Origin: CAVPJC01 sp963705155
Lineage (GTDB): Bacteria; Chloroflexota; Anaerolineae; Anaerolineales; UBA4823
Reading direction: 5' to 3'
DNA length: 64,000 nucleotides
Assembly: GCA_963705155.1 (NCBI GenBank)
Contig: CAVPJC010000006.1
Location: 165,471-229,470, forward strand
This document shows positions 26,947 through 37,060 of this stretch, one piece after another. The position numbers and the translations under genes are program-made. Every line of letters begins with the position of its first letter. The first letter of the stretch is position 1. The notes under the pieces are model-generated. The model had not been told where the DNA came from, did not search any database, and worked only from the letters and a program-made list of their open reading frames with translations.

Positions 26947-27765
26947 TTGCCGGACGAACATTCACCTTTGGATGGAAAAATCGCTCTTGTCACCGGTTCG
27001 GGGCGCGGCATTGGGCGGGCAATTGCCGTAAACTTCGCCCGGCTGGGCGCAGATGTGGTGGTCAACTTTTTTCGCAACCGCCTCCCTGCCGAAGAAACCG
27101 CAGCCCAGGTGCGCCTCATGGGCCGCCGGGCGCTGTTGGTGAAGGCCAATATCGGCGAAATGGATGATCTGCGGCGCCTCTTCACAGCGGTGGAAACCGG
27201 ATTCGGCGGGCTGGATATTCTCGTGTGCAACGCTGCATCGGGTTATAACCGCCCATCCATGCAGCAAAAACCGCGCGGTTGGGATTGGACGATGAACATT
27301 AACGCCCGCTCGCTGCTCTTCGCCGCCCAACTGAGTGCTCCGCTCATGGCACGGCGCGGTGGGGGCGCCATCGTCAGCATCACCAGCCCCGGGGCCCAGC
27401 GTGTGCTGCCCGATTATGTGGTGGTGGGCGCCAGCAAAGCTGCTATGGAAGCCATCACGCGCTATCTGGCGGTGGAGCTGGCTGCCCAAAACATAGTCGT
27501 CAACGCGGTTTCTCCGGGCATCGTGCGCACCGAAGCCCTCGAGCATTTCGACACCATTCGCCGGGATGACGGCCTGCTCGAGCGCGCCCGCCTCCAGGTG
27601 CCTGCCGGCAGGCTGGTCACCCCTCAAGATGTGGCGAATGTTGTTGCCTTTTTGTGCACACCCGAGGCTGCCATGATTCGCGGGCAGGTGATCGTGGTGG
27701 ATGGCGGTCACTCGCTGCCAGGACCCGGCGCATATTTCGGACCGAAAGGCGAAACCCATCTGTAA
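26947..27765 (+). CDS. fabL: SDR-family enoyl-ACP reductase, FabL type
   Basis: A 272-residue short-chain dehydrogenase starting at TTG 26947 after CAGGAG. The NAD(P)-binding motif is VTGSGRGIGRAIA and the catalytic pair is in PDYVVVGASKAAMEAITRYL, with Tyr and Lys separated by six residues. That spacing, plus VNAVSPGIVRTEALEHF and MIRGQVIVVDGGHSL, resembles the B. subtilis FabL family rather than 3-oxoacyl reductases. It would catalyse the last step of the elongation cycle. A generic SDR role cannot be fully excluded. Confidence 0.82.
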   Translation: MPDEHSPLDGKIALVTGSGRGIGRAIAVNFARLGADVVVNFFRNRLPAEETAAQVRLMGRRALLVKANIGEMDDLRRLFTAVETGFGGLDILVCNAASGYNRPSMQQKPRGWDWTMNINARSLLFAAQLSAPLMARRGGGAIVSITSPGAQRVLPDYVVVGASKAAMEAITRYLAVELAAQNIVVNAVSPGIVRTEALEHFDTIRRDDGLLERARLQVPAGRLVTPQDVANVVAFLCTPEAAMIRGQVIVVDGGHSLPGPGAYFGPKGETHL

Positions 27766-27804
27766 CCAGGCCACACGGCTGCCCAGGTCTTAACCTGATC
27801 TTCA

Positions 27805-27833
27805 TTGAATATCCCCTAAATCGGAGATATAAT
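27805..27833 (+). promoter_or_regulatory. promoter of the BTAD regulator gene
   Basis: TTGAAT (27805-27810), a 17-base spacer and TATAAT (27828-27833), 47 bases before the regulator start. This is the best sigma-70-type match in the window. Confidence 0.6.
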
Positions 27834-27879
27834 ATCAAAATAAATTGTCTATACTACCCCATATGGAGTGTTCTTATCA

Positions 27880-30800
27880 ATGGGGGAAGATGTTCCTGTG
27901 GTAAATATCAATCTACTGGGCGCGCCGGAGGTGATTTCGAACGGAAAACCACTCCGAATCCCGCGCAAGCAGTTGCGCGCCCTTTTTTACATTCTCGCAG
28001 CCAGCTCGAAACCCCTGACCCGCGAACAACTGTGTGGGCTGTTCTGGGCTGACAGCCCCGATTCTGTCGCCCGGCGTAATTTGACCCGCCTGGTAACCTT
28101 GATGCGCCGCTGCCTGCCCGACGCCGACATCTTGCTGACAGATGACGGGCAAATCGCCTTCGATCATCGCTTTGTCTGGAGTGACGTAGCCGAATTTGAG
28201 CGCCTGAGCGCCGCGTCTCACTCCCGCCCGGCCATCCCCCTTCTGACCAAAGCCATCCAGCTTTATCGGGACTCATTCCTGCAGGGCTTTAGCCTGCCGC
28301 ACAATTCAGACTTTGAAACCTGGGCAAACCGGCAGCGCCAGATCCATGAACGCCAGCATCTGGCCAACCTGCTGTCGCTGGTAGATGCCTGCACAGCGCA
28401 AGGCGATCTGGCCAATGCAATTGACTACGCCCAACGCTACCTGGCGGTGGACGATCTGGCCGAAGATGTGCACCGCCGCCTGATTGAGTTGTTTGCCCTC
28501 ACCGGAGATCGCAGCAGCGCCTTACGCCAGTACGAACGCTGCGCCGCAATACTGGAGCGTGAGCTGGGGGTCAGCCCGCTACCGGAAACACAGGCCGTTT
28601 TTCGCTCTGTGCTCACCGGCGCCAGGCTTCCATCCCAACCGGCCTGGGAAGAACCCGCATACCCCCAGCCCCAGGCTCATCCAATCCCAACAGTTGGAAA
28701 CGAAACTGCGCTGCGTTATTTGAACCAGGCATTCCAGCGGGCTTTGTCGGGCCACGGCAATCTGGCGCTGATTTGGGGTGAGGCTGGTATTGGCAAATCA
28801 CACCTCTTAAGGCTTTTCGCCGCTCACCTGCCCGCCGGAACGACCATTGTACACAGCTCCTGTTATGCCGATACACAATCCATCCCCTACCAGCCCATCC
28901 TGCAGCTGGCACGGGCTGGCCTGGAAGCAGCGAGGAACCTGGTAGAAATCGACAAGACGTGGCTCACCGAGATCTCACGTCTACTCCCTGAGCTGCACAA
29001 TCTCTACCCCGATCTGCCCCAACCCATTCCACTGGAACCAGAGCAGGTGCGCACGCGTCTACTGGAGGCCCTCTGCCGGTTGGTGATCGCGCTGCGCACG
29101 CCTCCGTATCCGCTGGTCTTGTGCCTGGATGATCTACACTGGGCTGATACGGTTACCCTGGAATGGCTGGGGTCTCTGGGCCGCAGGTTGCGCGGCATCC
29201 CGGTGCTGGTCGTAGGCTCCTACAACCACGAAACCAACACCAGCCTGGAGCAGTTAAGAGTAGCCTGCATCGCTCCGGCGATCTGCAAGAAATTGAGCTG
29301 CAGGGTCTGAATGACAGCGATGTACTGATCCTGCTGCGCCACTTCATCGGTAACACACCCGCGGACGAGGCCGCCGCTCAACGGCTGCGCCTAGGCCACT
29401 GGAGGAAATCCCTTCTTTGTATTGGAAACCATACGCGCCCTGGTCGAAGCTGGCCAACCGGAGATCGGGTTCAACGAAAATGCTGATTGGCCGGTTTCCG
29501 AGCTTGTGCGCAATTCCGTCAAAGACCGGCTGCAACGCCTCACTGCCATCGCCCGCCAGATACTGGATGCCGCTGCTGTGATTGGCTCTGGATTTAAATT
29601 TGAAATCATCCAACAAACCGCCGGCCGCAAAGAGATTGAAACCCTGGACGGGCTGGACGAGCTGGTCTCCCGCCACATCTTGCAGGAAGAGGGGAACTCT
29701 TTTCGCTTTGTGCATGAAATCATCCGCAAGACGGTGTACCAGGACCTCAGCTACTGGCGCAAACGCCTGCTGCACCGGCGGGCAGGAGAAGCTATTAAAT
29801 CCAGCCAGCCGGATAACATGGCGGCTCTGGTAGATCATTTCGAGCGCGCCGAGCAGCCGGGTCAGGCCGCCTGGTATGCCTTGCAGGCTGGCATGGCAGC
29901 CCGAGACATTTTTGCCCACACAGAAGCCAGCGCATATTTCAACCATGCCCTCAAACTGCTGGATGATGAAACTCGCAACCTGCACAACCCCCAGGCGATA
30001 ACAGAAAACTGGAGCCGCCGCATCCAGGTGCTGGAAGGGCGCGGCTGGATTTTACGCCTGCTGGGAGATATGGCAGCTTATGAGAGCGACCTGCGAGAAG
30101 TTGCCCGCCTGGCCTATCTGCTTGGCGACCAGACTACAGTGGCCCATTTGCGCTGGCGTGAGGCCGTCTCACACCGCTGGTTCTGCCGTTACCAACAAGC
30201 CCGCCATGCCGCGCAGGAAGGCGTGCTGCTCAGCCAGGCATCTGGTTCGGCGCTCATGCGGGCCAGGTGTTTACGAGAAGATGGCCTGGCTGCCCGGGAG
30301 TTGGGCGAATATACCCAGGCGGGCACGCTTCTCGAACAGGCCTTGAAAACCTTTGTCGAGCTCGATGACGTCATTTTTGCCATCCATGCCATGGGGAATT
30401 TATCCCGCCTGCACTGGTATCAGCATGATTTTGACCGCGCCAGTCAGTATGCCAGCCAGGCAATGAACTTCTGCCAGGTTTCGGGTCAGAGCCTTCAGCG
30501 CCGTATTCCCCTGGGAGATATGGGCGCGGCGTTGATGGGAAGCGCAGACCTGCCGGGTGCGCGCAGAAACCTGCAGGAAAGCCTGGATATCTCCCGCCAG
30601 ATTGATGACCGCACACAGGAAATATTCTGCCTGGGACATCTGGGTTGGATATGTTTAAAAGAAGAACAGCCTCAACAGGCCGAGAGCTATCTCAATGCGG
30701 CGCTGAACCTGGCCCGGACGATCGGCTCGGTCGCTGAGCAAAGCTGGCTTTTGGCGGGCATCGCTGAAACCGATTTGCTGAACAGGGAACCACACAAGGC

Positions 30801-30909
30801 GCTCCAACATGCGCACCGCGCCCGGGCCCTGGCGCGCAGTGTTGGCCGGACTTATGATGAAACCGTGGCGAACAAGATAATATCCAGACTTAATAACTCC
30901 GATTTGTAG
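27880..30909 (+). CDS. BTAD-type transcriptional regulator with NTPase and TPR domains, frameshifted
   Basis: Three frame pieces form one protein of about 1009 residues starting at ATG 27880. Residues 1-95 are a winged-helix DNA-binding domain (INLLGAPEVISNGKPLRIPR, LTREQLCGLFWADSP), residues 95-250 a bacterial transcriptional activation (BTAD) domain with TPR helices, then an AAA/STAND ATPase (Walker A IWGEAGIGKSHLL, Walker B LVLCLDDLHWADTV), and the C-terminal third is TPR repeats (YTQAGTLLEQALKTFVELDD). Frames change near 29260 and 29400. Such SARP/LAL-like proteins activate neighbouring clusters after ligand or protein binding. Its position 95 bases before the contractile-particle genes makes it the likely regulator. 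Confidence 0.88.
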
Positions 30910-31003
30910 GCATTTTGTAGACTTCCTTTTGCTATACTGCTGCCAGAATCTGGGCAGCAGTTTGTTTTTAACGGATATCAGGCGTACCGCAAAAAAGCGA
31001 AGC

Positions 31004-31228
31004 ATGAACACCGGTTCTCTAGGCCATATTACTTATTTATCACTGCTGGTTCGAATGTGGCATGAGGAAGATTCAAAGGCAGCTGCTACACCCGGCGATT
31101 GGCACAGTGAGGTCGAGCATATCCAGAGCGGACAGCAGTGGAAGTTTGAAACCCTGAACGATCTGGTCAATTTTGTTTACAGCCTGGCCCACAACCCGGC
31201 AATGCTTGCAAATCCTGAGGATGAGTGA
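31004..31228 (+). CDS. small protein heading the contractile-particle cluster
   Basis: A 74-residue protein starting at ATG 31004. The sequence YLSLLVRMWHEEDSK, then WHSEVEHIQSGQQWKFETL and NDLVNFVYSLAH, resembles a short conserved protein family that I associate with regulator-linked loci in Chloroflexota, but it has no named function. The stop overlaps the next start (ATGAGTGA, 31221-31228), so it belongs to the particle operon. A TATACT at 30933-30938 is a possible -10 without a good -35. Confidence 0.7.
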   Translation: MNTGSLGHITYLSLLVRMWHEEDSKAAATPGDWHSEVEHIQSGQQWKFETLNDLVNFVYSLAHNPAMLANPEDE

Positions 31229-32294
31229 GCAAGATGGAGATGGCGTGAGTTCAGTTTTTTCATTTATCCGGCCTCCCACACCTGAGACAGAAGGTGCCGC
31301 CCCTGCTGCCGGCCCCACGGAACCGGCGGTAGTTACCAGCGCGGTAGTGGCCGGAACCGCGGCATTACCGGCGCCACTACCACCGGTGTCAGCCACTGCA
31401 CTGGCTATCGCCAATCTCACCTCGGTGGAACAGGTGCCAGCCGCAATTGTCGCGGCATTGGAAACCTTCCTGCCGGCGGCCCAATCTGACCTGCCTCTGC
31501 CCGGTGTTATTCTCTTAAATGTAAGCGACCGGACACTGGGCCTGGGAAATTTTCGCGGTCTCGAGACCCGCGGTATTTTCCCCGCCGTGGAACTCAAGGG
31601 TGGGCATGCCGAAGCTCTGGTACGTTTTCAATTATGGGGCGCTGCACCCGAAGGTGCAAACGCCGCCGCGCTTGCGCTGCAGGGGCGCCTGATGGCTGCC
31701 CGGGCGGATTTGTGGGATGCAGGCTTTCTGGAATTTAACGGGGTAGCCGGGACCCTGGCCAATCAGGTAGATACCGACGGTCCCTGGACACGCACCGCCG
31801 ATTACCAGGTGCTCTATGAGTACCACCTGGCCCCGACCGCCGGTGCGGAAAGCCTCATTGCCCGAATACCCATCCAGGCAGATCAAGAAGTGAGCAATTC
31901 AACCGCCCGCGAGACCACCGTGGTTATCGATGAGATGGCGCGCTGGGACGAGATTTCAGCGCCCGTGCTTACCATCCGCGGCGCCACGCGCATCGCCCGG
32001 CTTTCAGCACTGGTGTATTTCCAGGCAGCGCTGGCAGATGGCGGTCTTACCTTGCTGCGCACGCACGATGGCGCTTCGGGTTCTCCAACCCTTTACGTCA
32101 ACCTGACCGATTTCCTTGCTGCGCTCGCCAGTCCAACCAACCCGGAGCGTCACGGACAGTTTGCCTTCGCCACGTTGGCAGATTTCATGTCCGCCTGTGA
32201 GCCGGCAGGCGATCCCTTCCCACTGGGCGATTGGGACAGCAACAATATCCCCGATGTGTATCAAAGTCTGGAGCTGCCCTCAACCCGCCTGTAA
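31221..32294 (+). CDS. eCIS-associated protein of unknown function (possible cap or terminator)
   Basis: A 357-residue protein from ATG 31221. The first 50 residues are proline/alanine-rich and probably disordered. The body has an extended beta-rich part (ALVRFQLWGAAPEGANAAAL, DYQVLYEYHLAPTAGAESLI) ending with FPLGDWDSNNIPDVYQSLEL. It contains no ATPase motif and no membrane segment. Its position directly before the sheath gene, and the absence of another recognisable cap protein, make a sheath/tube terminator role possible, but this is only inference from position. Confidence 0.65.
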   Translation: MSEQDGDGVSSVFSFIRPPTPETEGAAPAAGPTEPAVVTSAVVAGTAALPAPLPPVSATALAIANLTSVEQVPAAIVAALETFLPAAQSDLPLPGVILLNVSDRTLGLGNFRGLETRGIFPAVELKGGHAEALVRFQLWGAAPEGANAAALALQGRLMAARADLWDAGFLEFNGVAGTLANQVDTDGPWTRTADYQVLYEYHLAPTAGAESLIARIPIQADQEVSNSTARETTVVIDEMARWDEISAPVLTIRGATRIARLSALVYFQAALADGGLTLLRTHDGASGSPTLYVNLTDFLAALASPTNPERHGQFAFATLADFMSACEPAGDPFPLGDWDSNNIPDVYQSLELPSTRL

Positions 32295-32487
32295 AGCTGG
32301 CGGCTGCAACCGACCGCCTGGAAATTTCGCCCGGAGTTTCACCCATGAACCAGGTGGGCGTGGTATATCTCCGCGCCTTGCGTGGTTGAGCCACCTGGCA
32401 GCAGCTCAGTAATTTCACCGCCGCATATCAACGGTGATCAGGATCGTTTTATTCAGTGGTTAACAGTACGAAAGGAGAACAAAGAAT
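32295..32487 (+). promoter_or_regulatory. 193-base leader ahead of the sheath gene, with inverted repeat
   Basis: No gene fits here. A perfect 8-base inverted repeat, CCAGGTGG (32350-32357) and CCACCTGG (32391-32398), could close a 33-base loop containing further GGCG/CGCC pairing. A good Shine-Dalgarno (AAAGGAG) precedes the sheath ATG at 32488. The structure may act as an RNA leader or a dimeric-protein operator. Confidence 0.35.
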
Positions 32488-34171
32488 ATGGCTGAAATGA
32501 TTTTACCCGGCACCTACATTGAGGTGCGCGCCGAAGGCCTGATCGTCCCGGGACGTGTGACGGTGGGCAATATCGGCATCGTTGGTACCGCCAGCAAGGG
32601 CCCGCTGGGCGAACCGGCGTTTGTGGGCAGCTATGTCGAAGCGCGCCAGCGTTTCGGCGATTACGATGCCTGGATCGATGGCGAAAGCAGCGAGTTGACC
32701 CTGGTGCGGGCTTTGGAGCTGGCTTATGCCCATGGCGCCACCACCGTCATTGCCGTGCGCGTCGCCTCCTCCAGCGCAGCTGCTGCCGATTATATCTTGC
32801 GCTCTGCCAGTGGGCCATCGGTGGGCCTGGAGGCGAAATCTGAGGGCACCTGGGGCAACAGCCTGCAGGTGAACATATCTCCGGCCGACCAGGCTGCCAT
32901 GATCGATGGCGAAGAACACGCCGGGAGCGGGTCGGTCTCACTGGAGCACACACCCGTGTTAAAGAGCGCCCGGAACCGCATCCGTCTGTTTACCGCTGGA
33001 GACGGCCTGACCCGCTCACTGGCCATCCTCTACGATGATGACGCCGCCGCCCCGGGTGCAGCTCAGGTCAAAATCGATCGCGCCTCAGGTGCACTCACCT
33101 TTGGCGTCGCCCTCGACCCGGCTGACCGGATCACCGCATCGTACTCCGTCGACCCGGCTTCAGCCACCAAGGTGACCCTGCGTCTTGGCACCAGCATGGA
33201 GACCTATACCGTGGTCAACGGCGACGACCTGGTGGATGACATCAACAAATCCCCCGGCGGATCTGCCTGGGTCACTGCCACCGCGCTGGCGAACTCTGGC
33301 GAGATGCTCACCACCTCGGCTTCCATCACCGATTTCGCCAATTTTGGAACTGGCAGCAACACCGCCGGCGCAAATGGCGAGGATGCCAGCGACAGCGATT
33401 ACACCGACGGGCTTGAATGCCTTTGAACGAGCCGGCCCATATTATCCTGGCAGCCGGGAAGGACGATCGCTTTGGCGATGAGCTCAACGCCCACTGCCAG
33501 TCGGCCTCCACCGATGCCCTGCGGCGCGAGCGCATTGCCGTGGTTGGCAGCGCACTGGGCGCCACGCTGGATACGCTCCGCGGCCACAATCTGGACAGCG
33601 ACCGGCTGATTTATGTCGCCCCCGGGGTAACTGCCGATCGATGCCCCCAGCGGCAAAGAAGTGGTTCTACCGGGAGCTTATGCCGCCGCAGCCATTGCCG
33701 GTCTTGCTCTCCAGCTTCTCGGCGCATATCAGCCTTACCAACAAGACAATCTCGGTGGGCGGGCTGGAAGTGCGTTATACCCCCACCGAATTGACGCAGC
33801 TTGTGCAAAGCCGCATCCTGGCTCTGGAAGCGCGCCAGGGGTTCCGCATCGTCAAAGGCATCACCACCACCACCAACACCGCCTGGCACCAGATCACCAC
33901 CCGGCGCATCGTGGATTATGCCAAGTTCGGTGTCCGCTCGGCAGCCAATCCCTATATTGGCCTGCTCAACAACGAGCGCGTGCGCGGCGCCCTCCAAACC
34001 ACCATCGCCAGCTTTTTGAACGAGATGGTGCGGGATGAGATGTTGATCAGCTACGATTTAAGTGTCACCGCCACGCGCGAAGAAGAGCGCCAGGGCATTG
34101 TCAATGTGACCATGGTGCTGCGCCCGGTGTTCAGCATCGACTTTATCAAAGTCACCATGTTCCTGGAATAA
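32488..34171 (+). CDS. contractile tail sheath protein, frameshifted
   Basis: Five frame pieces fit one sheath protein of about 560 residues. The N-terminus has LPGTYIEVRAEGLIVPGRVT and VGNIGIVGTASKGPLGEPAF, the usual sheath opening. The middle has DRLIYVAPGV and DAPSGKEVVLPGAYAAAAIA, the classic late sheath motif, and the C-terminal core is RRIVDYAKFGVRSAANPYIG to FSIDFIKVTMFLE. Frames change near 33410, 33425, 33630 and 33710. The sheath wraps the tube and contracts to drive it into a target. Only one sheath gene is present, whereas many eCIS carry two or three. Confidence 0.9.
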
Positions 34172-34249
34172 CCCCTGGCCCTGCCGGGTCGACAACACCG
34201 CTGTTGTCACCGGCATGGTCATTTATTGAACAACTGAAGGAGGTTTGGC

Positions 34250-34783
34250 ATGGCTTTAGTGAGCGTATTCACAGGCACGCACGGCACTCTGGGTCTGGCC
34301 GTGGAAGGCACACCCACGCAGCAGGCTGATTTCAACGCCATCAACGATGCCTACGGCGCGGGAATTTTGGGCCGGGTCACCGATGTTGAGGTGTGCGTGC
34401 AGACCGAGCTGCAAGAATTTTATAACATCGGCGCCAGGGATGTGATCACCCTGGCCCCGGGCAATGTCCATATCAGCGGCAAGATTGGCCGCGCCTACAT
34501 CAATGGCTCGCTGCTCTTTCTGCTGCTGGGCCGCGGCGCAACACAGAATGCCGCTACCACCATCCAGCCGCGTTTTGTGCTCAATTTGATTCTGCAAAAC
34601 CCGCACATCCCCGATAACAAGCTGCGCGTCAATGTCTTCGGCGTCAAATTTGAAAACTGGGGTCTGCACCTGCCCCAGGAGACCTTTGTGATGGAACAGG
34701 TGACCTTTAAAGCCACCCACATGGGGATCATCGACACCGAAGAGACCAACGATATCACCGTGGCTTTTCCGGATAATGCCTGA
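34250..34783 (+). CDS. tail tube protein
   Basis: A 177-residue protein, start ATG 34250 after GAAGGAGG. It is beta-rich, with RDVITLAPGNVHISGKIGRA, FVLNLILQNPHIPDNKLRVN and a late VMEQVTFKATHMGIIDTEE, the pattern of tube proteins whose last strands carry the outward-facing surface. Size and position directly after the sheath support the call. It should form stacked hexameric rings of the inner tube. Confidence 0.78.
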   Translation: MALVSVFTGTHGTLGLAVEGTPTQQADFNAINDAYGAGILGRVTDVEVCVQTELQEFYNIGARDVITLAPGNVHISGKIGRAYINGSLLFLLLGRGATQNAATTIQPRFVLNLILQNPHIPDNKLRVNVFGVKFENWGLHLPQETFVMEQVTFKATHMGIIDTEETNDITVAFPDNA

Positions 34784-34807
34784 TGTCCGGCGGATGGAGG
34801 GTGATCT

Positions 34808-35278
34808 ATGACTTTAACCGCTGAGGAGTTACTCGCCGGCGGAGCGCTGACCCATGAGATAGAAATCCCACCCGATCTGCTGCGCGCCAACGGGCACGGC
34901 CCGCAAGAGCGCCGCGTGACGCTGCGCCCGTTGACGGTGCGCGATCTGCAGCGCATTGGCAAGGCGGCCCAGGAGGACGAGGGGATTTCGGCTGCGCTCA
35001 TGATCCAGCAGTCTATGGTCGAACCGCAGCTCAAGCTGGATCAGGTGGCCCAGCTTCCAGCCGGGTTGGCTCGCTTTCTCGTGGAGCGCATCAATGTCAT
35101 CAGCGGCGTGGATACACCGCGCGACGAGCTTGCCGAGCTGGTCCAGGCTCCGCTGGCAAAAGCATGCTTTGTGCTGGCGAAAGAGTTTGGTTGGACGCCG
35201 GAAGAAGTGAGCGGAATGACCATCGGGCAGATCCTGCTTTATCTGGAGATGGCGCGCGGCGACGGGAATGCGGGATGA
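34808..35278 (+). CDS. tail-assembly-chaperone-like protein
   Basis: A 156-residue, mostly helical acidic protein: RRVTLRPLTVRDLQRIGKAA, LAELVQAPLAKACFVLAKEF and TPEEVSGMTIGQILLYLEMA. The position after the tube gene and this helical pattern match phage tail-assembly chaperones that bind the tape measure. The stop overlaps the start of the next gene (ATGA, 35275-35278). The assignment rests on position and pattern, not on a diagnostic motif. Confidence 0.55.
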   Translation: MTLTAEELLAGGALTHEIEIPPDLLRANGHGPQERRVTLRPLTVRDLQRIGKAAQEDEGISAALMIQQSMVEPQLKLDQVAQLPAGLARFLVERINVISGVDTPRDELAELVQAPLAKACFVLAKEFGWTPEEVSGMTIGQILLYLEMARGDGNAG

Positions 35279-36498
35279 AAGAAGCCAGCCCTGTTCACTG
35301 CGCCGCACGGCGCATGAAGCGCACGCTTACAGCCGGACGCACGCCTGCTTGTTGGAATAATCAGGTGAAGCGTAGCGCCGGGCGCATGGCACGTTTCCAC
35401 AAGTTTTGTGCCTGGGCAGAGAAAACCGCCCGGAGCCACCCGCGTCTGGATGAACAGCCTCTGTTTGGCCGCTGCCTGGCCGATCTGACCGGTGAAGACC
35501 GGCGCCGCGACCAGACCGAAACCCAGACTGCAGCCGTGGATCGCGCCGGAGATCGCTGGCCCTGGGAACCACGCCTTGCTGGAGCTGGGGCCTCCACACG
35601 AAGCCGGGCGGCTCACTGGGCCAGAAAGGGGCGTCTGGCGACCAACCGGCTGCCCCACGCCCCGGCCGGCAAAACACCCTGCCGTTGCAACCTCTCCCCG
35701 GCAGGGCAGCCAACCGGCAGCGGCACGGGCGTTTCCGACCACCTTACACCAACAGGCCAGCCGCGCCCTGCTGGCCCGCCTGGGTGGAGCTGCTGCTCAA
35801 CACGCCCTGCTGTCCGGTACAGCAGTTCACAGGCTGCAGGCGCGCCCTGCATCCCGGCGGCAGCCGCCGCCCCACAACCACTCCCCAGAAGTGTTGTTCA
35901 ACCGGCTGGACGCCCGCCTCAGGCACGCCCTTGGCCTCCACAGCCAATCGGGCTCCAACCCGGGCGGTCTTTCCAAATTCACTCCCGGTGGAGAGGCAAG
36001 CAATTCCGACCAACCGGTTGTGTGGCGCGCGGATCTCCAGGGCCAACGGCCAGCAGCGAGCTGCTGGCGCGCCTGGCCGGCGCGGACGCGGTGGATACCC
36101 TTTCCATTGCTGAAGGCGCCCGCCCGGGGGCCGCGCCTCGCCGCCCAACCACAGCCCACGCCCCTGCTGTAACCCGGGCCAGCCCCACCCTGTCATCTCG
36201 CCAGCCCGCCGGGAAATATGCCCCCCCGGGCACGCCCGGCGCCGCATCCATTGCACCGCCGAGGGTCACAGGTTCGGAATTCACCCCGTTGGCGCCGCCG
36301 GGCGCAACGGTCTCGTTCCCGGCTCTTAGCCCGCCGCAAAAACCCTACGACCCGACCCTGCCGGCTGCCGCCGCTACCCTGCAGTACGGCACCCGGCGCG
36401 AAGTGGCGGAGACCGCCCCCGAAGACCTGGAAGCTCTGGCATCCAGGATCAAGCGCATCCTGGATGAAGAAGCCCGCCGCCACGGGATTGACGTGTAA
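35275..36498 (+). CDS. proline/alanine-rich cluster protein, probably frameshifted
   Basis: The open frame from ATG 35275 runs 407 residues without a stop, but between about 35500 and 36055 another frame looks more protein-like (SRALLARLGGAAAQHALLSG, PEVLFNRLDARLRHALGLHS). The original frame resumes with SELLARLAGADAVDTLSIAE and ends EALASRIKRILDEEARRHGI. I therefore expect two compensating frame changes. It is Pro/Ala/Arg-rich with leucine-rich helices at intervals. In this slot tails usually have a tape measure or assembly protein. Function unknown. Confidence 0.5.
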   Translation: MKEASPVHCAARRMKRTLTAGRTPACWNNQVKRSAGRMARFHKFCAWAEKTARSHPRLDEQPLFGRCLADLTGEDRRRDQTETQTAAVDRAGDRWPWEPRLAGAGASTRSRAAHWARKGRLATNRLPHAPAGKTPCRCNLSPAGQPTGSGTGVSDHLTPTGQPRPAGPPGWSCCSTRPAVRYSSSQAAGAPCIPAAAAAPQPLPRSVVQPAGRPPQARPWPPQPIGLQPGRSFQIHSRWRGKQFRPTGCVARGSPGPTASSELLARLAGADAVDTLSIAEGARPGAAPRRPTTAHAPAVTRASPTLSSRQPAGKYAPPGTPGAASIAPPRVTGSEFTPLAPPGATVSFPALSPPQKPYDPTLPAAAATLQYGTRREVAETAPEDLEALASRIKRILDEEARRHGIDV

Positions 36499-36503
36499 CC
36501 CTT

Positions 36504-37058
36504 ATGCGACCCATGTTGGACGATCTCGAACTGCCTCAGGTGCAGGAAATTGGCACCTACAACCGGCGCGTACTGGCGGAGCACAAACCTCCCGGCATGG
36601 AAGGCAGCCTGCTGCAGAACCTGGGACGCCGTCCCGTGCGCCTATCCCTGTGGGGCGTGGCTACCGGGCCAGAAGCCCTGCAGTTCATCGAGAAGCTGCA
36701 GGATAAGTTCCGCCTCGGCGAACCGGTGGATTTTGTTGCCGACATCATCGCCGACGCCGAGATTGAAAAGATGCTCATCGATGACCTGCAGATGCAAGAC
36801 CTGGCAGGCAAACCGGACCGTTACGCTTATGTGCTGACGCTCCGCGAGTTCATCGAACCGAAGGAACCCGAGAGCACTGCCCTGCTGGATGAAAGCATAC
36901 TGGATGATGCCGCCGGGTTAATGGATGACCTGGTCAACGGCCTGGGTGCAGCCCAGGCGTTTGCCAGCGGTTTGGAGCAATTTACATCATCGCTTACTGA
37001 TATCCTGGAACGCTTACAACAGTTCAAACAGGCTGTGGAAAGAACCAGAGGAGGTTGA
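36504..37058 (+). CDS. gpU / DNA-circularisation-N-like baseplate protein
   Basis: A 184-residue protein. Residues 1-120 (LGRRPVRLSLWGVATGPEAL, EPVDFVADIIADAEIEKMLI, RYAYVLTLREFIEPKEPEST) have the beta-barrel-like pattern of phage tail gpU/DNA-circularisation N-domain proteins. They align along their length with the N-terminus of the 1331-residue protein two genes downstream. Residues 120-184 are helical (LVNGLGAAQAFASGLEQFTS). It likely forms part of the inner baseplate or hub. Confidence 0.6.
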   Translation: MRPMLDDLELPQVQEIGTYNRRVLAEHKPPGMEGSLLQNLGRRPVRLSLWGVATGPEALQFIEKLQDKFRLGEPVDFVADIIADAEIEKMLIDDLQMQDLAGKPDRYAYVLTLREFIEPKEPESTALLDESILDDAAGLMDDLVNGLGAAQAFASGLEQFTSSLTDILERLQQFKQAVERTRGG

Positions 37059-37060
37059 AT

